Below are positions 49,530 through 58,961 of a stretch of 64,000 bases of DNA, one piece after another. The stretch is taken from the NCBI GenBank assembly GCA_963791625.1, contig CAWBTA010000015.1, positions 558,001-622,000 on the forward strand, in the 5' to 3' direction. Origin of the DNA: JANMCE01 sp963791625 (lineage in GTDB: Bacteria > Actinomycetota > Acidimicrobiia > Acidimicrobiales > Ilumatobacteraceae). The notes below the pieces were generated by a model that had not been told where the DNA came from, searched no databases, and was given only the letters and a program-made list of their open reading frames with translations. A program made the translations under genes and the position numbers. Each line of letters begins with the position of its first letter. The first letter of the stretch is position 1.

Positions 49530-50068
49530 CGTTCCACTACCTTTCGCAATTCACTCAGTGCTCGGGACAGCATCGACTTCACGGTGCCGGGACGACACTC
49601 AAGTACAGATGCAATTTCTTTCTCGGATAAGTCGGACCAGTACCGCAACACCACTGCGGCACGTTGACGTTCGTTCAGCCGATTGAGCGCGACCAAGATC
49701 GACCGATCCGCATCGGGATACACGTCTTCACTGCCAAGGGCAGTTGGCCCAATTCTCGCGGCGCCTCGGCGGGCGACATCTTCACGTCGAAGATGATCTC
49801 GTGATCTATTGACCACAATCGCTCGCAGGTAACCCGTGGGTTCCTCCAAGGTCGACCACCGGTTGTAGATCGCCGAGAACGCGTCCTGCGCAATCTCTTC
49901 GCCGACGGCCAATGACCCAGTGATCAGACCGCCAAGGCGCACCATCGCACCAACGTTCGTCCGAAAGAAGGTCTCGAACGCCGGATCGACGATGGGTATC
50001 AGGTGCTGCGGGCCGAGGGAAGCTGAGCCGTCGGAAGGCGGAGGCCAAGTCGTCAAGGGAACCGTCAC
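49526..50068 (-). CDS. SigE-family ECF RNA polymerase sigma factor
   Basis: A 180-aa ECF sigma factor: region 2 (FETFFRTNVGAMVRLGGLITGSLAVGEEIAQDAFSAIYNRW, GYLRAIVVNRSRDHLRRE) and region 4 (LNRLNERQRAAVVLRYWSDLSEKEIASVLECRPGTVKSMLSRALSELR). It resembles the SAV/SigE-like group common in actinobacteria, which often lacks a classical anti-sigma factor. The start is GTG 50068 by default; the first 25 residues are not conserved-looking. Translationally coupled with the 783-aa surface protein. Confidence 0.88.
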   Translation of the reverse strand: MTVPLTTWPPPSDGSASLGPQHLIPIVDPAFETFFRTNVGAMVRLGGLITGSLAVGEEIAQDAFSAIYNRWSTLEEPTGYLRAIVVNRSRDHLRREDVARRGAARIGPTALGSEDVYPDADRSILVALNRLNERQRAAVVLRYWSDLSEKEIASVLECRPGTVKSMLSRALSELRKVVER

Positions 50069-50109
50069 AATCTAAGAACGTGGACCGCGTCGAGTTGGTT
50101 CCTTCGACA

Positions 50110-51846
50110 TCAGTGAGGCTTCGGCCGGGCGAGGAGATCGAGTTCACTATCGATGACGAACGGGGGCTCGATCAGCTCCGGAACCACGCCGGGCGGGCGG
50201 GCGAACCACGGCTCGCCGGGCCCAGCGTGGTGGTTCAGTTTCCACTTACCCGACTGCACGCTGCGGATGCCGATGGGGTACACCGTGAGGTGACCGTAGC
50301 GGTCAATGTGGAGTCGGGTGAAGCACTTGAACGATCGCAGACGCAGCGCCGAGAACGCCTCGTTGTCGTGCATGCGCAGGAAGGTGTTGGTGAGGAACAG
50401 GTAGATGCCGGTGAGCGTCGCAGCGAGGATTCCACCGAGCACGATGGTGAGCGCCGCGAACGAGAGTCCGAACCACACGCCTCGCCCGGGGGCGAAGTGG
50501 CTGGCTGCCAGCATGACCGGCACCGTCAGCATGACGTGAAGCGCGCCGTGCACTGCGCCAACAACGCGTGCCAGAGTTCTCCTGGCGGGAACGGAGTGTC
50601 GCGGGAACGCAATCCAGGCGATCAGCACCGTCGCCATCAGCAGGAGTGCGAGCGGACTGCGCACCAGGCCGTCGGTGGCCTCGCGCCACGACAGGGGTCG
50701 CATGGCATCGCGCACCGACATCTTCGGTGTGCGCACCGACGCCTGCGCCAACCACGCCAGAGCGAAGTGCACGATGCCGAGCGTGATGGAAAACACCGGG
50801 TTGAAGAAGGCCTGCAGCAACACGAGCGTGAGCCGCTTGCGCGACTCGGACGACGACGGAAACGTCACACCGCGATGGATCGTGGTGGACGGGCCCTTTC
50901 CGAAGCTCGGCACGATCGGGTCGGACGGAAGGTTGTGGGTGGGATGCAGAAATGCGCCACCGCCTCCAACCGTCAAGCGGTGGTCGGCCCCATCGGCCGT
51001 TTGATAGTGCGCATAGTGGTGCCAGTCGCCGCTGGCGAACAGTGGCACGGTGACATCCGCGGGCACGATCTTGTGGAGGAACCACGCCACCGTGGCATCC
51101 GCCGTGGGGATTTCGGTGTGAAGCCAGAACGGCACCGGCGTCACCAAAATCAACCGGTCGCCGGGCTTCATCAGTTGCGCTCGGGTGCGGAAATAGTCGA
51201 GCTGCGGCGCGTCGAGCCAACCACCGAGCTGAGTGTCGATAGCCCACAACCACCAGCCATGCGGGAGGGCCGCCGAGAAGTAGCTGCGCGTCTGCTGCGT
51301 TCGCCACCCGCCGATCGAGCGCCGCTGACAAAACTCACGCAGGAAGGCCGTAAGTCCGTCGTACCAGTCGTGATTACCGGGCAAGGCCAGCACGACCGGG
51401 GCCGAGTCCTCCACGTGACCGGCTGGCCAGGCCGCGTCGTACGGGCCGATGGTCTGGTTCTCGTAGCGGTCGATGGAGCCGGTTGGATACACCTCGTCAC
51501 CCAGAAGCACAAGCAGTTCGGCTCTCGGCAGGGTGATGTCGTCGAAGGTCAGTGAGGGCTGCGCAAGGTGCCACGCAATGGCATAGGTCGGATCGAACGC
51601 CTCGCCCATGTCGCCCACCATGTCGAACCACAATTCGTCTCGGGTACCGAAGCCAGGATCGACCGGAACCGGCAGCCCCGCCTGCTGGTCTCGTTTGTCG
51701 GCGTAGGTGCCGAAGATAGCGGCGATGCCGTCTCGAAGAGCGATGCCGACCAGCGCCCGCGGGTCGTACCACGACACCATTCGTTTCCGAAGGGTGAACC
51801 CAAGGTCGGCCGGGCTGGTCGATTTCGGAACCGGCACCGGCGCCAT
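50110..51846 (-). CDS. metallophosphoesterase with C-terminal membrane region
   Basis: A 578-aa protein. The calcineurin-like phosphoesterase motifs are in the first half: MVGDMGEAFD, LLGDEVYPTG, LALPGNHDWYDGL and ASGDWHHYAHY. From about residue 330 a hydrophobic half follows with around five membrane segments (SITLGIVHFALAWLAQ, LALLLMATVLIAWIAFP, ...) and a cytosolic-looking C-terminal tail. The catalytic part lacks a signal peptide, so it is likely cytosolic and membrane-anchored. Substrate unknown. It ends 41 bp before the sigma gene starts, on the same strand. Confidence 0.85.
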   Translation of the reverse strand: MAPVPVPKSTSPADLGFTLRKRMVSWYDPRALVGIALRDGIAAIFGTYADKRDQQAGLPVPVDPGFGTRDELWFDMVGDMGEAFDPTYAIAWHLAQPSLTFDDITLPRAELLVLLGDEVYPTGSIDRYENQTIGPYDAAWPAGHVEDSAPVVLALPGNHDWYDGLTAFLREFCQRRSIGGWRTQQTRSYFSAALPHGWWLWAIDTQLGGWLDAPQLDYFRTRAQLMKPGDRLILVTPVPFWLHTEIPTADATVAWFLHKIVPADVTVPLFASGDWHHYAHYQTADGADHRLTVGGGGAFLHPTHNLPSDPIVPSFGKGPSTTIHRGVTFPSSSESRKRLTLVLLQAFFNPVFSITLGIVHFALAWLAQASVRTPKMSVRDAMRPLSWREATDGLVRSPLALLLMATVLIAWIAFPRHSVPARRTLARVVGAVHGALHVMLTVPVMLAASHFAPGRGVWFGLSFAALTIVLGGILAATLTGIYLFLTNTFLRMHDNEAFSALRLRSFKCFTRLHIDRYGHLTVYPIGIRSVQSGKWKLNHHAGPGEPWFARPPGVVPELIEPPFVIDSELDLLARPKPH

Positions 51847-51853
51847 CAGTGCG

Positions 51854-52726
51854 TCAGTTGTCGCCGCGAAGTCGTTTGCTGTGTGCCTTGAGTCGACGCT
51901 TCTCTTCGGCCGTCAAGCTGTCCATACCGCTCGCTGCGATCTTGTCGAGCAACCGATCCATCTCGGCCTGTGACGCCATGTCGTTCACCGGCAGGCCCGA
52001 CTCGCCCCAGGGCCCTCGCACGACCGGCGAACCCTTGACAGGCTTGAACTTCTTGGCCTTCGTCGTCGTCGGTAACGCCAGCTTCGGAATCCACGCCTGG
52101 TCCGCCGCGAATCCGTAGGCCCGGGTAAGCAGGAGCGAGGTAGCGAGGATGAACAACAAAAGCAGCAGCGAGCCCCAGCCACGTTGGCCGAGGAGCTGTA
52201 ACACCTCAATACCCACAAACACAGCCGCAATCACCCACGCCTTGATCCCGAAGAAGAACGGCGTATTGGGACGCTCGGCAACAAACGACACGAACACGCC
52301 GAGCTCTACCAGGCTCAGGCCGATTTTGAAGACTTCGAGCGAGGGCGAAGCAAAACTCAAGAGGGCTAAGAGCACAGCCGGGATGACGGCCACCGCTATG
52401 AGGAACCAGGTGAAGCGAACCCGACCGAACAACTCCTCCAGACTCCGACCGAAGTACCAGAACACCGCCAAGGTAATGACCGACGAAAAGCTCGGCGCGT
52501 TCGCAATTGGCCAGGTGACAACACGCCAAATCTCACCTTCCCGAACCAGCTTCGTGAACAGAACCAATGGCTCCAGCAGCGCAGGACTCACCGCGTACAT
52601 GAACATCGACAGCACACCGAGCGCGACGACGAACACGGTGGTGGTGACCTCGACCTGGCCGACGCGGAACCATGGATCGCTTGGGCCACGGCGCTGTGGT
52701 GACGAGAAATTGAACTTCGGCCTCAT
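51854..52726 (-). CDS. rhomboid-like membrane protein without catalytic serine
   Basis: A 290-aa protein with six membrane segments in a rhomboid-type order: EGEIWRVVTWPIAN at the L1 loop, FWYFGRSLEELFG on segment 2 and a C-terminal cytosolic tail ending in a small conserved helix pair (AEMDRLLDKIAASGMDSLTAEEKRRLK), as in DUF6576-containing proteins. The GxSG serine motif of active rhomboids was not found in the expected segment (LSLVELGVF), so this is likely a pseudoprotease. ATG 52726 is preferred (MRPKFNFSSPQRRGP). It lies 7 bp downstream-to-upstream of the metallophosphoesterase, on the same strand. Confidence 0.72.
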   Translation of the reverse strand: MRPKFNFSSPQRRGPSDPWFRVGQVEVTTTVFVVALGVLSMFMYAVSPALLEPLVLFTKLVREGEIWRVVTWPIANAPSFSSVITLAVFWYFGRSLEELFGRVRFTWFLIAVAVIPAVLLALLSFASPSLEVFKIGLSLVELGVFVSFVAERPNTPFFFGIKAWVIAAVFVGIEVLQLLGQRGWGSLLLLLFILATSLLLTRAYGFAADQAWIPKLALPTTTKAKKFKPVKGSPVVRGPWGESGLPVNDMASQAEMDRLLDKIAASGMDSLTAEEKRRLKAHSKRLRGDN

Positions 52727-52858
52727 GCACGATCCTTTTCGACGCACTGCGCGTGACAGAAAGGATACCCGCACGGCTCGACAAGCGAGGGTCCGACCTG
52801 GCCAATGTGGCCGGAGACCTTGCCTACTAGGGTAAACGGCGATCTGGAGGCCCTACCT

Positions 52859-54298
52859 ATGTCTATTGATGCAGCCATTACCACCTCGACCGAATCGGTT
52901 GCGTACCGTGCGGCGCTCGACGTCATCGCGGGCAGCGAGCCCCGCGTGGCCGACGCGATTCGCGGTGAGCTGCACAATCAGCGCACCCAGCTCAAACTGA
53001 TTGCCAGCGAGAATTACGCCTCCCCCGCCACGCTCCTGGCGATGGGCAACTGGTTCAGCGACAAATACGCCGAGGGCACGGTCGGCCACCGCTTCTACGC
53101 CGGGTGCCAGTACGTCGACGTGGTCGAGGCGCTGGCGGCCGAGCACGCCAAGGCCATCTTCGGGGCCGATCACGCCTATGTGCAACCCCACTCGGGCATC
53201 GATGCCAACCTGGTCGCCTTCTGGGCAATCCTGGCGCAGCGGATCGAGAAGCCATTCCTGGCGGACCTGAGCCTTGGCCACATCAACGATCTCAGCGAGG
53301 CCGACTGGATGAGGCTGCGTCGACACTTCGGTGATCAGCGCATGATCGGTATGTCGCTCGACGCCGGCGGCCATCTCACCCACGGATTCCGCCCGAACAT
53401 CTCGGGCAAAATGTTCGATCAGCGCTCCTATGGAACCGATCCTGTCACCGGCATGCTCGACTACGACCACGTTCGGGCCCTGGCGCTCGACTACAAGCCC
53501 CTCATCATGGTGGCCGGTTACTCGGCGTATCCGCGGAAGGTGAACTTCGCCAAGATGCGCGAGATCGCCGATGAGGTCGGCGCCACGTTCATGGTGGACA
53601 TGGCGCACTTCGCCGGTCTCGTGGCCGGCAAAGTCTTCACTGGAGATTTCGATCCGGTCCCCCACGCCCACATCGTCACCACGACCACCCACAAGTCGCT
53701 GCGAGGTCCGCGTGGCGGCATGGTGTTGTGCGGCAAAGAGTTGGCCGAGTTTGTCGACAAGGGTTGCCCCATGGTTCTTGGCGGACCGATGCCGCATGTG
53801 ATGGCCGCCAAGGCTGTCGCCTTCGCTGAGGCCCGCCAGCCGTCGTTCCAGACCTATGCGCAACGCATCGTCGACAACGCTGCCGCGCTGGCCGACGGGT
53901 TGATGAAGCGCGGCGCGACCCTCGTCACCGGCGGCACCGACAACCATCTCAACCTGATCGACGTGCGCAACTTCGGCATCACCGGTCGCCAGGCCGAATC
54001 AGCGCTGCTCGATGCAGGCATCGTGACCAACCGCAACAGCGTGCCGCAGGACCCGAACGGGGCCTGGTACACCAGCGGCGTACGCATCGGCACCCCCGCG
54101 CTGACCACGCTCGGCATGAACACTGCCGAGATGGACGAAGTAGCCGATCTTCTGGTTTCCGTCTTCAAAAATACACGGCCAGATGGAAGTTCCAAGGCGA
54201 AATATGTCATTTCTGACGGTGTCGCAGAGAGCGTTCGCGCTCGCTGTGGTGAACTTTTGGGCCGTTTCCCGCTCTATGCGACCATCGACCTCGCCTGA
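52859..54298 (+). CDS. glyA: serine hydroxymethyltransferase
   Basis: A 479-aa PLP enzyme interconverting serine and glycine with tetrahydrofolate. LKLIASENYASPA and YAEGTVGHRFYAGCQYVD are SHMT hallmarks, and the PLP lysine lies in TTTTHKSLRGPRGG. It is some 50 residues longer than E. coli GlyA because of an insert around LSEADWMRLRRHFGDQRMIGMS, as in a long SHMT subgroup. ATG 52859 follows GGAGG at a slightly long distance; an upstream in-frame GTG (52805) lacks support. The gene is divergent from the rhomboid-like gene. Confidence 0.94.
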   Translation: MSIDAAITTSTESVAYRAALDVIAGSEPRVADAIRGELHNQRTQLKLIASENYASPATLLAMGNWFSDKYAEGTVGHRFYAGCQYVDVVEALAAEHAKAIFGADHAYVQPHSGIDANLVAFWAILAQRIEKPFLADLSLGHINDLSEADWMRLRRHFGDQRMIGMSLDAGGHLTHGFRPNISGKMFDQRSYGTDPVTGMLDYDHVRALALDYKPLIMVAGYSAYPRKVNFAKMREIADEVGATFMVDMAHFAGLVAGKVFTGDFDPVPHAHIVTTTTHKSLRGPRGGMVLCGKELAEFVDKGCPMVLGGPMPHVMAAKAVAFAEARQPSFQTYAQRIVDNAAALADGLMKRGATLVTGGTDNHLNLIDVRNFGITGRQAESALLDAGIVTNRNSVPQDPNGAWYTSGVRIGTPALTTLGMNTAEMDEVADLLVSVFKNTRPDGSSKAKYVISDGVAESVRARCGELLGRFPLYATIDLA

Positions 54299-54487
54299 GT
54301 CGTAATAACTGCGTAACCATTTTGTAACAAAACGCCTTTCAGGCTTCCAGAACCTTTCTTAACGGCCTACCGTGACCGATAAGAGATTTGTGGTCCGGGT
54401 TTTGACGGTGCTTTCCGAAATCTCGCCGGGCGGAAGCGAGAGCGTGACCCTCACCCGAGGGACACGGTTTGGAAAGGCAACCTCATC
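54299..54487 (+). promoter_or_regulatory. 189-nt leader before the CAP-domain gene
   Basis: AT-rich sequence directly after glyA (TAATAACTGCGTAACC, then TTTTGTAACAAAA) is followed by GC-rich DNA with short inverted repeats and GGAAAGG about 9 nt before the TTG start. The length and position would suit a riboswitch or attenuator, but I could not match a known class. Confidence 0.3.
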
Positions 54488-56174
54488 TTGTTACGAAAAC
54501 GAATCTTCCTACCCCTGCTTGCGATCGTGTCCGTCGCCCTCGGCACCATCGCCCTGACCACCTCGGCGGCATCGGCTGCTGATGTCAGTCAACCCATGCC
54601 GGTGCTCGACGGCGAAGAGAAGGCGTTCGTCGGCATTATCAACAACTACCGGGCCCAGAACGGGCTCGGACCACTCCAGGTCTCGATCAAGCTCACCCAG
54701 TCGTCGGCATGGATGAGCGACGACCTGTCAAAGCGCCCGGCCTCCGGCTTCGGGCATACTGACACGCAGGGCCGTGACGCAACGCCTCGCATGAAGGCGT
54801 TCGGCTACGACTACAACACCTACACCGGCGAGAACATTGCGGCCGGCACCAACTCAGGTTCGGCCACGGCGATCTTCGAGCAGTGGCGCAACTCGCCCGG
54901 GCACAACGCCAACATGCTCGGCAAGAACTACGTCACCATGGGTATCGCCCGCGTGTTTCGCGCTGGGTCACCGTACAGCTGGTACTGGACGAACGATTTC
55001 GGTGGCTTCGATGATGCCCGGGTAAGCGACGCGGCCGCGGCACCAGCACCCCCGCCTGCGCCGCCACTGGTCATCCCGGCCGTGCGATCGGCCATGGTTG
55101 CCGTGGCGCCCACTCGCATCCTCGACACCCGAACGACGGGAGCCATCGGCGCCAATGGTTCCGTCACCATCCACATGCCGGGCCAGAAGGGTGTGGTACC
55201 CAGCTCGGGCGTTACGGCAGTGACGTTGACCGTCACCATCACCGATGCCAAAGGTGCTGGCTTCGTGACCGTGTATCCGGGTGGCGGCGGTCGACCAGAA
55301 GCATCCAACCTCAACGTGTCCGGTCCGGGTCGCACGGTCGCCAACCTTGTGACGGTTCCCCTCGGGCCTTCGGGTGATGTTGTGTTGTACACCAGCGGTG
55401 GCGGTCATCTCATCGCCGACGTTGCCGGTTACTACAACCAGGTCGGCAGCACCGCGACGGGCCGGTCGCTTCCAGCCCATCGCGCCGACGCGCCTGGCCG
55501 ACACGCGTAATGGTCAGCCCGTCCCCCCGAAGGCCAGCGCCATCATCCATGTCACCGACCGCCCAGGTGTTCCCAAGAGTGGTGTTTCGGCCGTCTCGGT
55601 CAACCTGACGGTGACCGACGCCATCCGTAGCGGATTCCTCACCGCGTATCCTGCTGCGTCGGGTGTGCCGACCGTGTCGAACCTCAATATCAACAACGCC
55701 GGTGACACCGTTGCTGGCGCGGCCATCGTGCCGGTGGATGCCAATGGCAACATCGGCGTCTACCTGGATGGCGGCGGCGATTTGCTGGTCGACATCAACG
55801 GCTGGTTCACCGACGGAAACGCAGGCGCCAGCTCGGAGGGCCTGTTCGTAGCCCAGACGCCGGCCCGCGCCCTCGATAGCCGCAAGTCGGGGAGCATGGC
55901 CGGCAAATCGATGCTCGACCTTGGCGTACCGTCCGGCTCCATTGCGGTGAGTGCCAACCTGACGCTTACCGACACGTCAGGCGCTGGATACCTCAGCGCC
56001 TGGGCCGCCGCCGGGGCTGTACCCACGGTCTCTTCGGTCAACGCCGTTGGCTCGGGCCAGACCGTAGCCAACCACGCCATCATTCCGGCATCAGGTGGCG
56101 CTCGGTTCTTCGCCGACATGCGCACCAACCTGATCGTCGACTACGACGGCTACTACCTCCCGGCCAACGTCTAG
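54488..56174 (+). pseudogene. secreted CAP/SCP-domain protein with three LDTR repeats, frameshifted
   Basis: TTG 54488 opens a signal peptide (RKRIFLPLLAIVSVALGTIAL...ASAAD), then a CAP domain (EEKAFVGIINNYRAQNGLGPLQ, GENIAAGTNSG, NSPGHNANMLG). Three copies of an about 125-aa beta-rich repeat follow, marked PTRILDTR, PTRLADTR and PARALDSR, each with SNLN or SSVN and a final IADVAGYY, VDINGWF or VDYDGYY. The frame changes inside the second repeat: one extra base at about 55463 would restore GRFQPIAPTRL and a product of about 561 aa. Such repeats are frequent in Acidimicrobiia surface proteins. Either a sequencing indel or a truncated allele. Confidence 0.78.
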
Positions 56175-56184
56175 CTACCTACCC

Positions 56185-56964
56185 CTACTCGAAGAGGTCG
56201 GGGTCGGTGTGGCAGATCTCTTCCCACAATGGCTGGAAGCTGAACCATCCAGCCAGTGGGAAGGCGGTCTGCTCACGGGTATACGTCGCAAGCTCGTGGG
56301 GGACGAGCTTGGGCGTTCCCGCTGCTTCCGCCAACAACTGGGCCTGGCAGGTGCGTTCCATCGTGACGAACCACCACACCGCTTCGTCCACCGTTTGACC
56401 TACGGTGATGTTGCCGTGGTTCTGATGGATGACGGCTTTGTGGCTGCCGAGTGCGTCGGCGATGGCTTTGCCCGAGTCGAGTTCGAAGGCAACCGCTCCC
56501 CCGCCCTCGGTGCACAGGCTGTGGTCCTGATAGAAGCTGCAGGCGTCCTGCGTGATGGGGTCGAGCAGACGACCCAGTGACGACCACGCCTTACCGTTCA
56601 CCGAATGGGCGTGCGCGGCGGCAACCACGTCGGGCCGGGCTGCGTGAATAGCAGCGTGGATCACGAAGGCAGCTCGGTTGAGCGGACGGGTTCCCTCCAC
56701 CACATCGCCGGTGTGGTTGACGAGGATGAGGTCACTGACCTTGATGTGCCGGAAACTGCGACCGAACGGGTTCACCCAGAAGTGGTCGGGAAACTCGGGA
56801 TCACGAGCGGTGATGTGACCGGCCACGCCCTCGCCGAACCCAAAACGGCCGAAGATCCGCAGCGCGCCGGCCAACCGCTCTTTGCGGTGGCGGCGCTCTT
56901 CTTCCACGGTGGCGAAGACAGGCGGCGTTGGAAACGTGATCACGGGCTTGTCGGTGGTAGTCAT
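56185..56964 (-). CDS. class II aldolase/adducin family protein
   Basis: A 259-aa protein of the aldolase II fold: GFGEGVAGHITARDPEFPDHFWVNPFG opens the domain, and the zinc histidines lie in AAAHAHSVNG and KAVIHQNHGNITVG. Relatives include fuculose-phosphate aldolase-like and decarboxylase-like enzymes acting on short carbonyl compounds. The N-terminus (TPPVFATVEEERRHRKERLAGALRIFGRFGFGEG) is that of the larger actinobacterial subgroup. Substrate unknown. It is convergent with the CAP gene, 10 bp apart. Confidence 0.87.
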   Translation of the reverse strand: MTTTDKPVITFPTPPVFATVEEERRHRKERLAGALRIFGRFGFGEGVAGHITARDPEFPDHFWVNPFGRSFRHIKVSDLILVNHTGDVVEGTRPLNRAAFVIHAAIHAARPDVVAAAHAHSVNGKAWSSLGRLLDPITQDACSFYQDHSLCTEGGGAVAFELDSGKAIADALGSHKAVIHQNHGNITVGQTVDEAVWWFVTMERTCQAQLLAEAAGTPKLVPHELATYTREQTAFPLAGWFSFQPLWEEICHTDPDLFE

Positions 56965-57005
56965 GCAGGCAGTTTCGCGCGTTTGAAGGCGTCCGTCCCC
57001 GTCAC

Positions 57006-58149
57006 TCAGGGACCGAGCACCGCGATTCCGTTCTGGGCCTGCACATCGATCGGGCGCTGCGACGCGTCGGTGAGGTCATACCGAAGCGCTTTTTCTTGGC
57101 TGGCGATGACCAACGCAGTCCCGTCCTGGCTCCACTGCACGCCGAAGCCCACAAGGTCGGGAAGGGTCTGACCGGCGCCTCCCGTAATCGGTGCGATCAG
57201 CACGCCGCGCCCGGTGTAGGGCTCGGCGTTCTCGGATAACGCGACTGCGAGTTGCGAGCCGTCCGGTGAGAATGCGCCCGAGCCAAGGGTCTGCGCAGGG
57301 GCGGTGTCGGGAGATTTGCTGACAACGCTGACGTCCGCGGTCTGCACGTCGACGATATTGATGTCGCCACTTTGGGCTTGATAGGCGAGGTACTTCCCGT
57401 TGGCTGCGATGGGGCTCCCGACGCCACTGAGTCGCACGCCGCTCGGTTCTGCAATCAGGATCTCGAAGGTCTCCTTCACCAGAAGAGCAACGCCATCACC
57501 CGCAGGTCCGATCGGAAGCGTCTCCTGCGCCTTGGTCGCGATAGTCGGACCGATCGGTTGGCCGGACCAGTCATGCAGCTGCCACGTTGCGCCATTCTCG
57601 GCGGCTGCCCAGAACCCTCGCTCGGTGACGACGATGCCGAGGTTCGCATACTTCCCGGCATCGACGGGTGCGGCCCACGTCGCGGGGTCGTACACCGTGA
57701 CCTGCCCAAGGTATGTCACCAGCACGTGGTCCTTGGTGCCGTACAAAACGGGAATCGCTCCGGGCACATCGAGCAGCTTCGCGACAACCTTGGTGGTGGC
57801 GGCTCCGTTACGACCGACGGTGGTTTCTTCGAGGTCACGATCGCGTCGGGTGATGAGTCGATAGGCGGCGATATCTCGGGGGGTCGGACGTGGCGATGGC
57901 AGCACTGGTGGGCGTGGCGGTTGTCGCTACAACCGTCGACGGCGACGTGATCGAGGTCGTCGGAGCCTCAGCAATCACAGTCGTCGTTGTACCAGCCGCC
58001 GTGCGACCTGTGGCAGACCGAACGGCAGCAACGGCTCCCCCGACGACGACCACGCCAGCAATGGCCACACCGATCCGGCGACGTCGGTACTTCCGTTTTC
58101 GGGCGCGACGAGCGAGTTCGCTTGGCGCGGCACGTCCAGACTCATCCAT
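57006..58149 (-). pseudogene. membrane-anchored beta-propeller-like protein, frameshifted
   Basis: ATG 58149 starts MDESGRAAPSELARRARKRKYRRRR, a membrane segment (GVAIAGVVVVGGAVAAV) and a Thr-rich linker. The continuation (RPTPRDIAAYRLITRRDRDLEE, then WD/PQQ-like strands such as SPDGSQLAVAL and WSQDGTALVIASQ) is in the next frame. One extra G in the run 57878-57883 explains the switch; with five instead of six it reads DPRDIAAYRL and gives about 380 aa. This supports a homopolymer miscall. The exported part is a beta-propeller-like sensor or binding domain of unknown role. A short cytosolic basic region precedes the membrane segment. Confidence 0.68.
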
Positions 58150-58228
58150 CGCTCCATGATCCCTCAAGCGAGGGTTCGAAATGGCGCACCGTCGGGTCGG
58201 CCTGGGCCAAGCCGACCCGAACGTGGTT

Positions 58229-58861
58229 TTACGCCATGCGGGTGGCGAGGCTCCTGTGACCGGAACCGGGGATGAACAGCCCGCCTGACGCAGCGAGTCG
58301 TTTCAGGTAGCCAGGGTCGGTTTGCATCTTTGCGCCGGCAGCGTCGACGGCAGCCATATCGGCAGCTGCTCCAATCCACGTGGCCTGACCGAAGGTGCCG
58401 TAGGAGTCGAGGAGGAACATCGAGGGGTCGCCGGTCACCGAAGTGACGTAGCTGGCCATCTCAACGCCCCATGCAACGGCATCGGCACCCTTGTCCGCAG
58501 ACATGGTCGCCGTCGTCAAAAGGGCAACCGAACCGACCGGCCTACCGCCGGGCGTTGGTGCACCATGGACGACTTCCCGCAGCGTGTCGACCATCGGACT
58601 GGTGACGAACGCAGCACCTTTCTCGAGAAGGGCGTAGTAGCCATCATCCTCGCGAAGCCCGTCGAAAGCGGCTCGAAGGTCGGCGTGGGAATCGACGGGC
58701 AATGACCAGACCACGGTGCCTACCGGATAGCCAAAGCCCGCTGACCACAGCGCGAGTGGCCGCCCCGATTTCTTGCTGACGTAGGCATTCATTTCCACTG
58801 CCCATGCCATTGCTGCTCTCGGATGTCCTCCGAGTGTTGCCATACGACCGAAGAGAAGCAC
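58229..58861 (-). CDS. hypothetical protein with internal duplication
   Basis: A 210-aa soluble protein made of two related halves: AWAVEMNAYVSKKSGRPLALWSAGFGYPVGTVVWS and AWGVEMASYVTSVTGDPSMFLLDSYGTFGQATWIG, each followed by an acidic helix and a GYYALLEKGAAF or GYLKRLAASGGLF segment. The layout suggests a dimeric alpha-beta barrel of the ABM/NIPSNAP kind formed by duplication. GTG 58861 follows GGGAGGGATT and is preferred over the earlier ATG. Function is not recognised. Confidence 0.6.
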   Translation of the reverse strand: MLLFGRMATLGGHPRAAMAWAVEMNAYVSKKSGRPLALWSAGFGYPVGTVVWSLPVDSHADLRAAFDGLREDDGYYALLEKGAAFVTSPMVDTLREVVHGAPTPGGRPVGSVALLTTATMSADKGADAVAWGVEMASYVTSVTGDPSMFLLDSYGTFGQATWIGAAADMAAVDAAGAKMQTDPGYLKRLAASGGLFIPGSGHRSLATRMA

Positions 58862-58961
58862 AATCCCTCCCAAACGTTGACGGGCTCACGCGTCTTTGCG
58901 TGCCATTCGTGAGCATGCGCCCGCGTGTCGGGCCGTGTCAATTGACACTAAGAAACGAAAT

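Noticed and set aside
50080..51555. 491-aa plus-strand frame opposite the metallophosphoesterase
   Set aside because: Very rich in Arg, His, Glu and Gln, typical of an antisense frame, while the minus strand has all phosphoesterase motifs.
54299..54487. A c-di-AMP (ydaO-type) riboswitch before the CAP-domain gene
   Set aside because: Such riboswitches often precede cell-wall genes in actinobacteria, but I could not place the conserved core segments; left as an unassigned leader.
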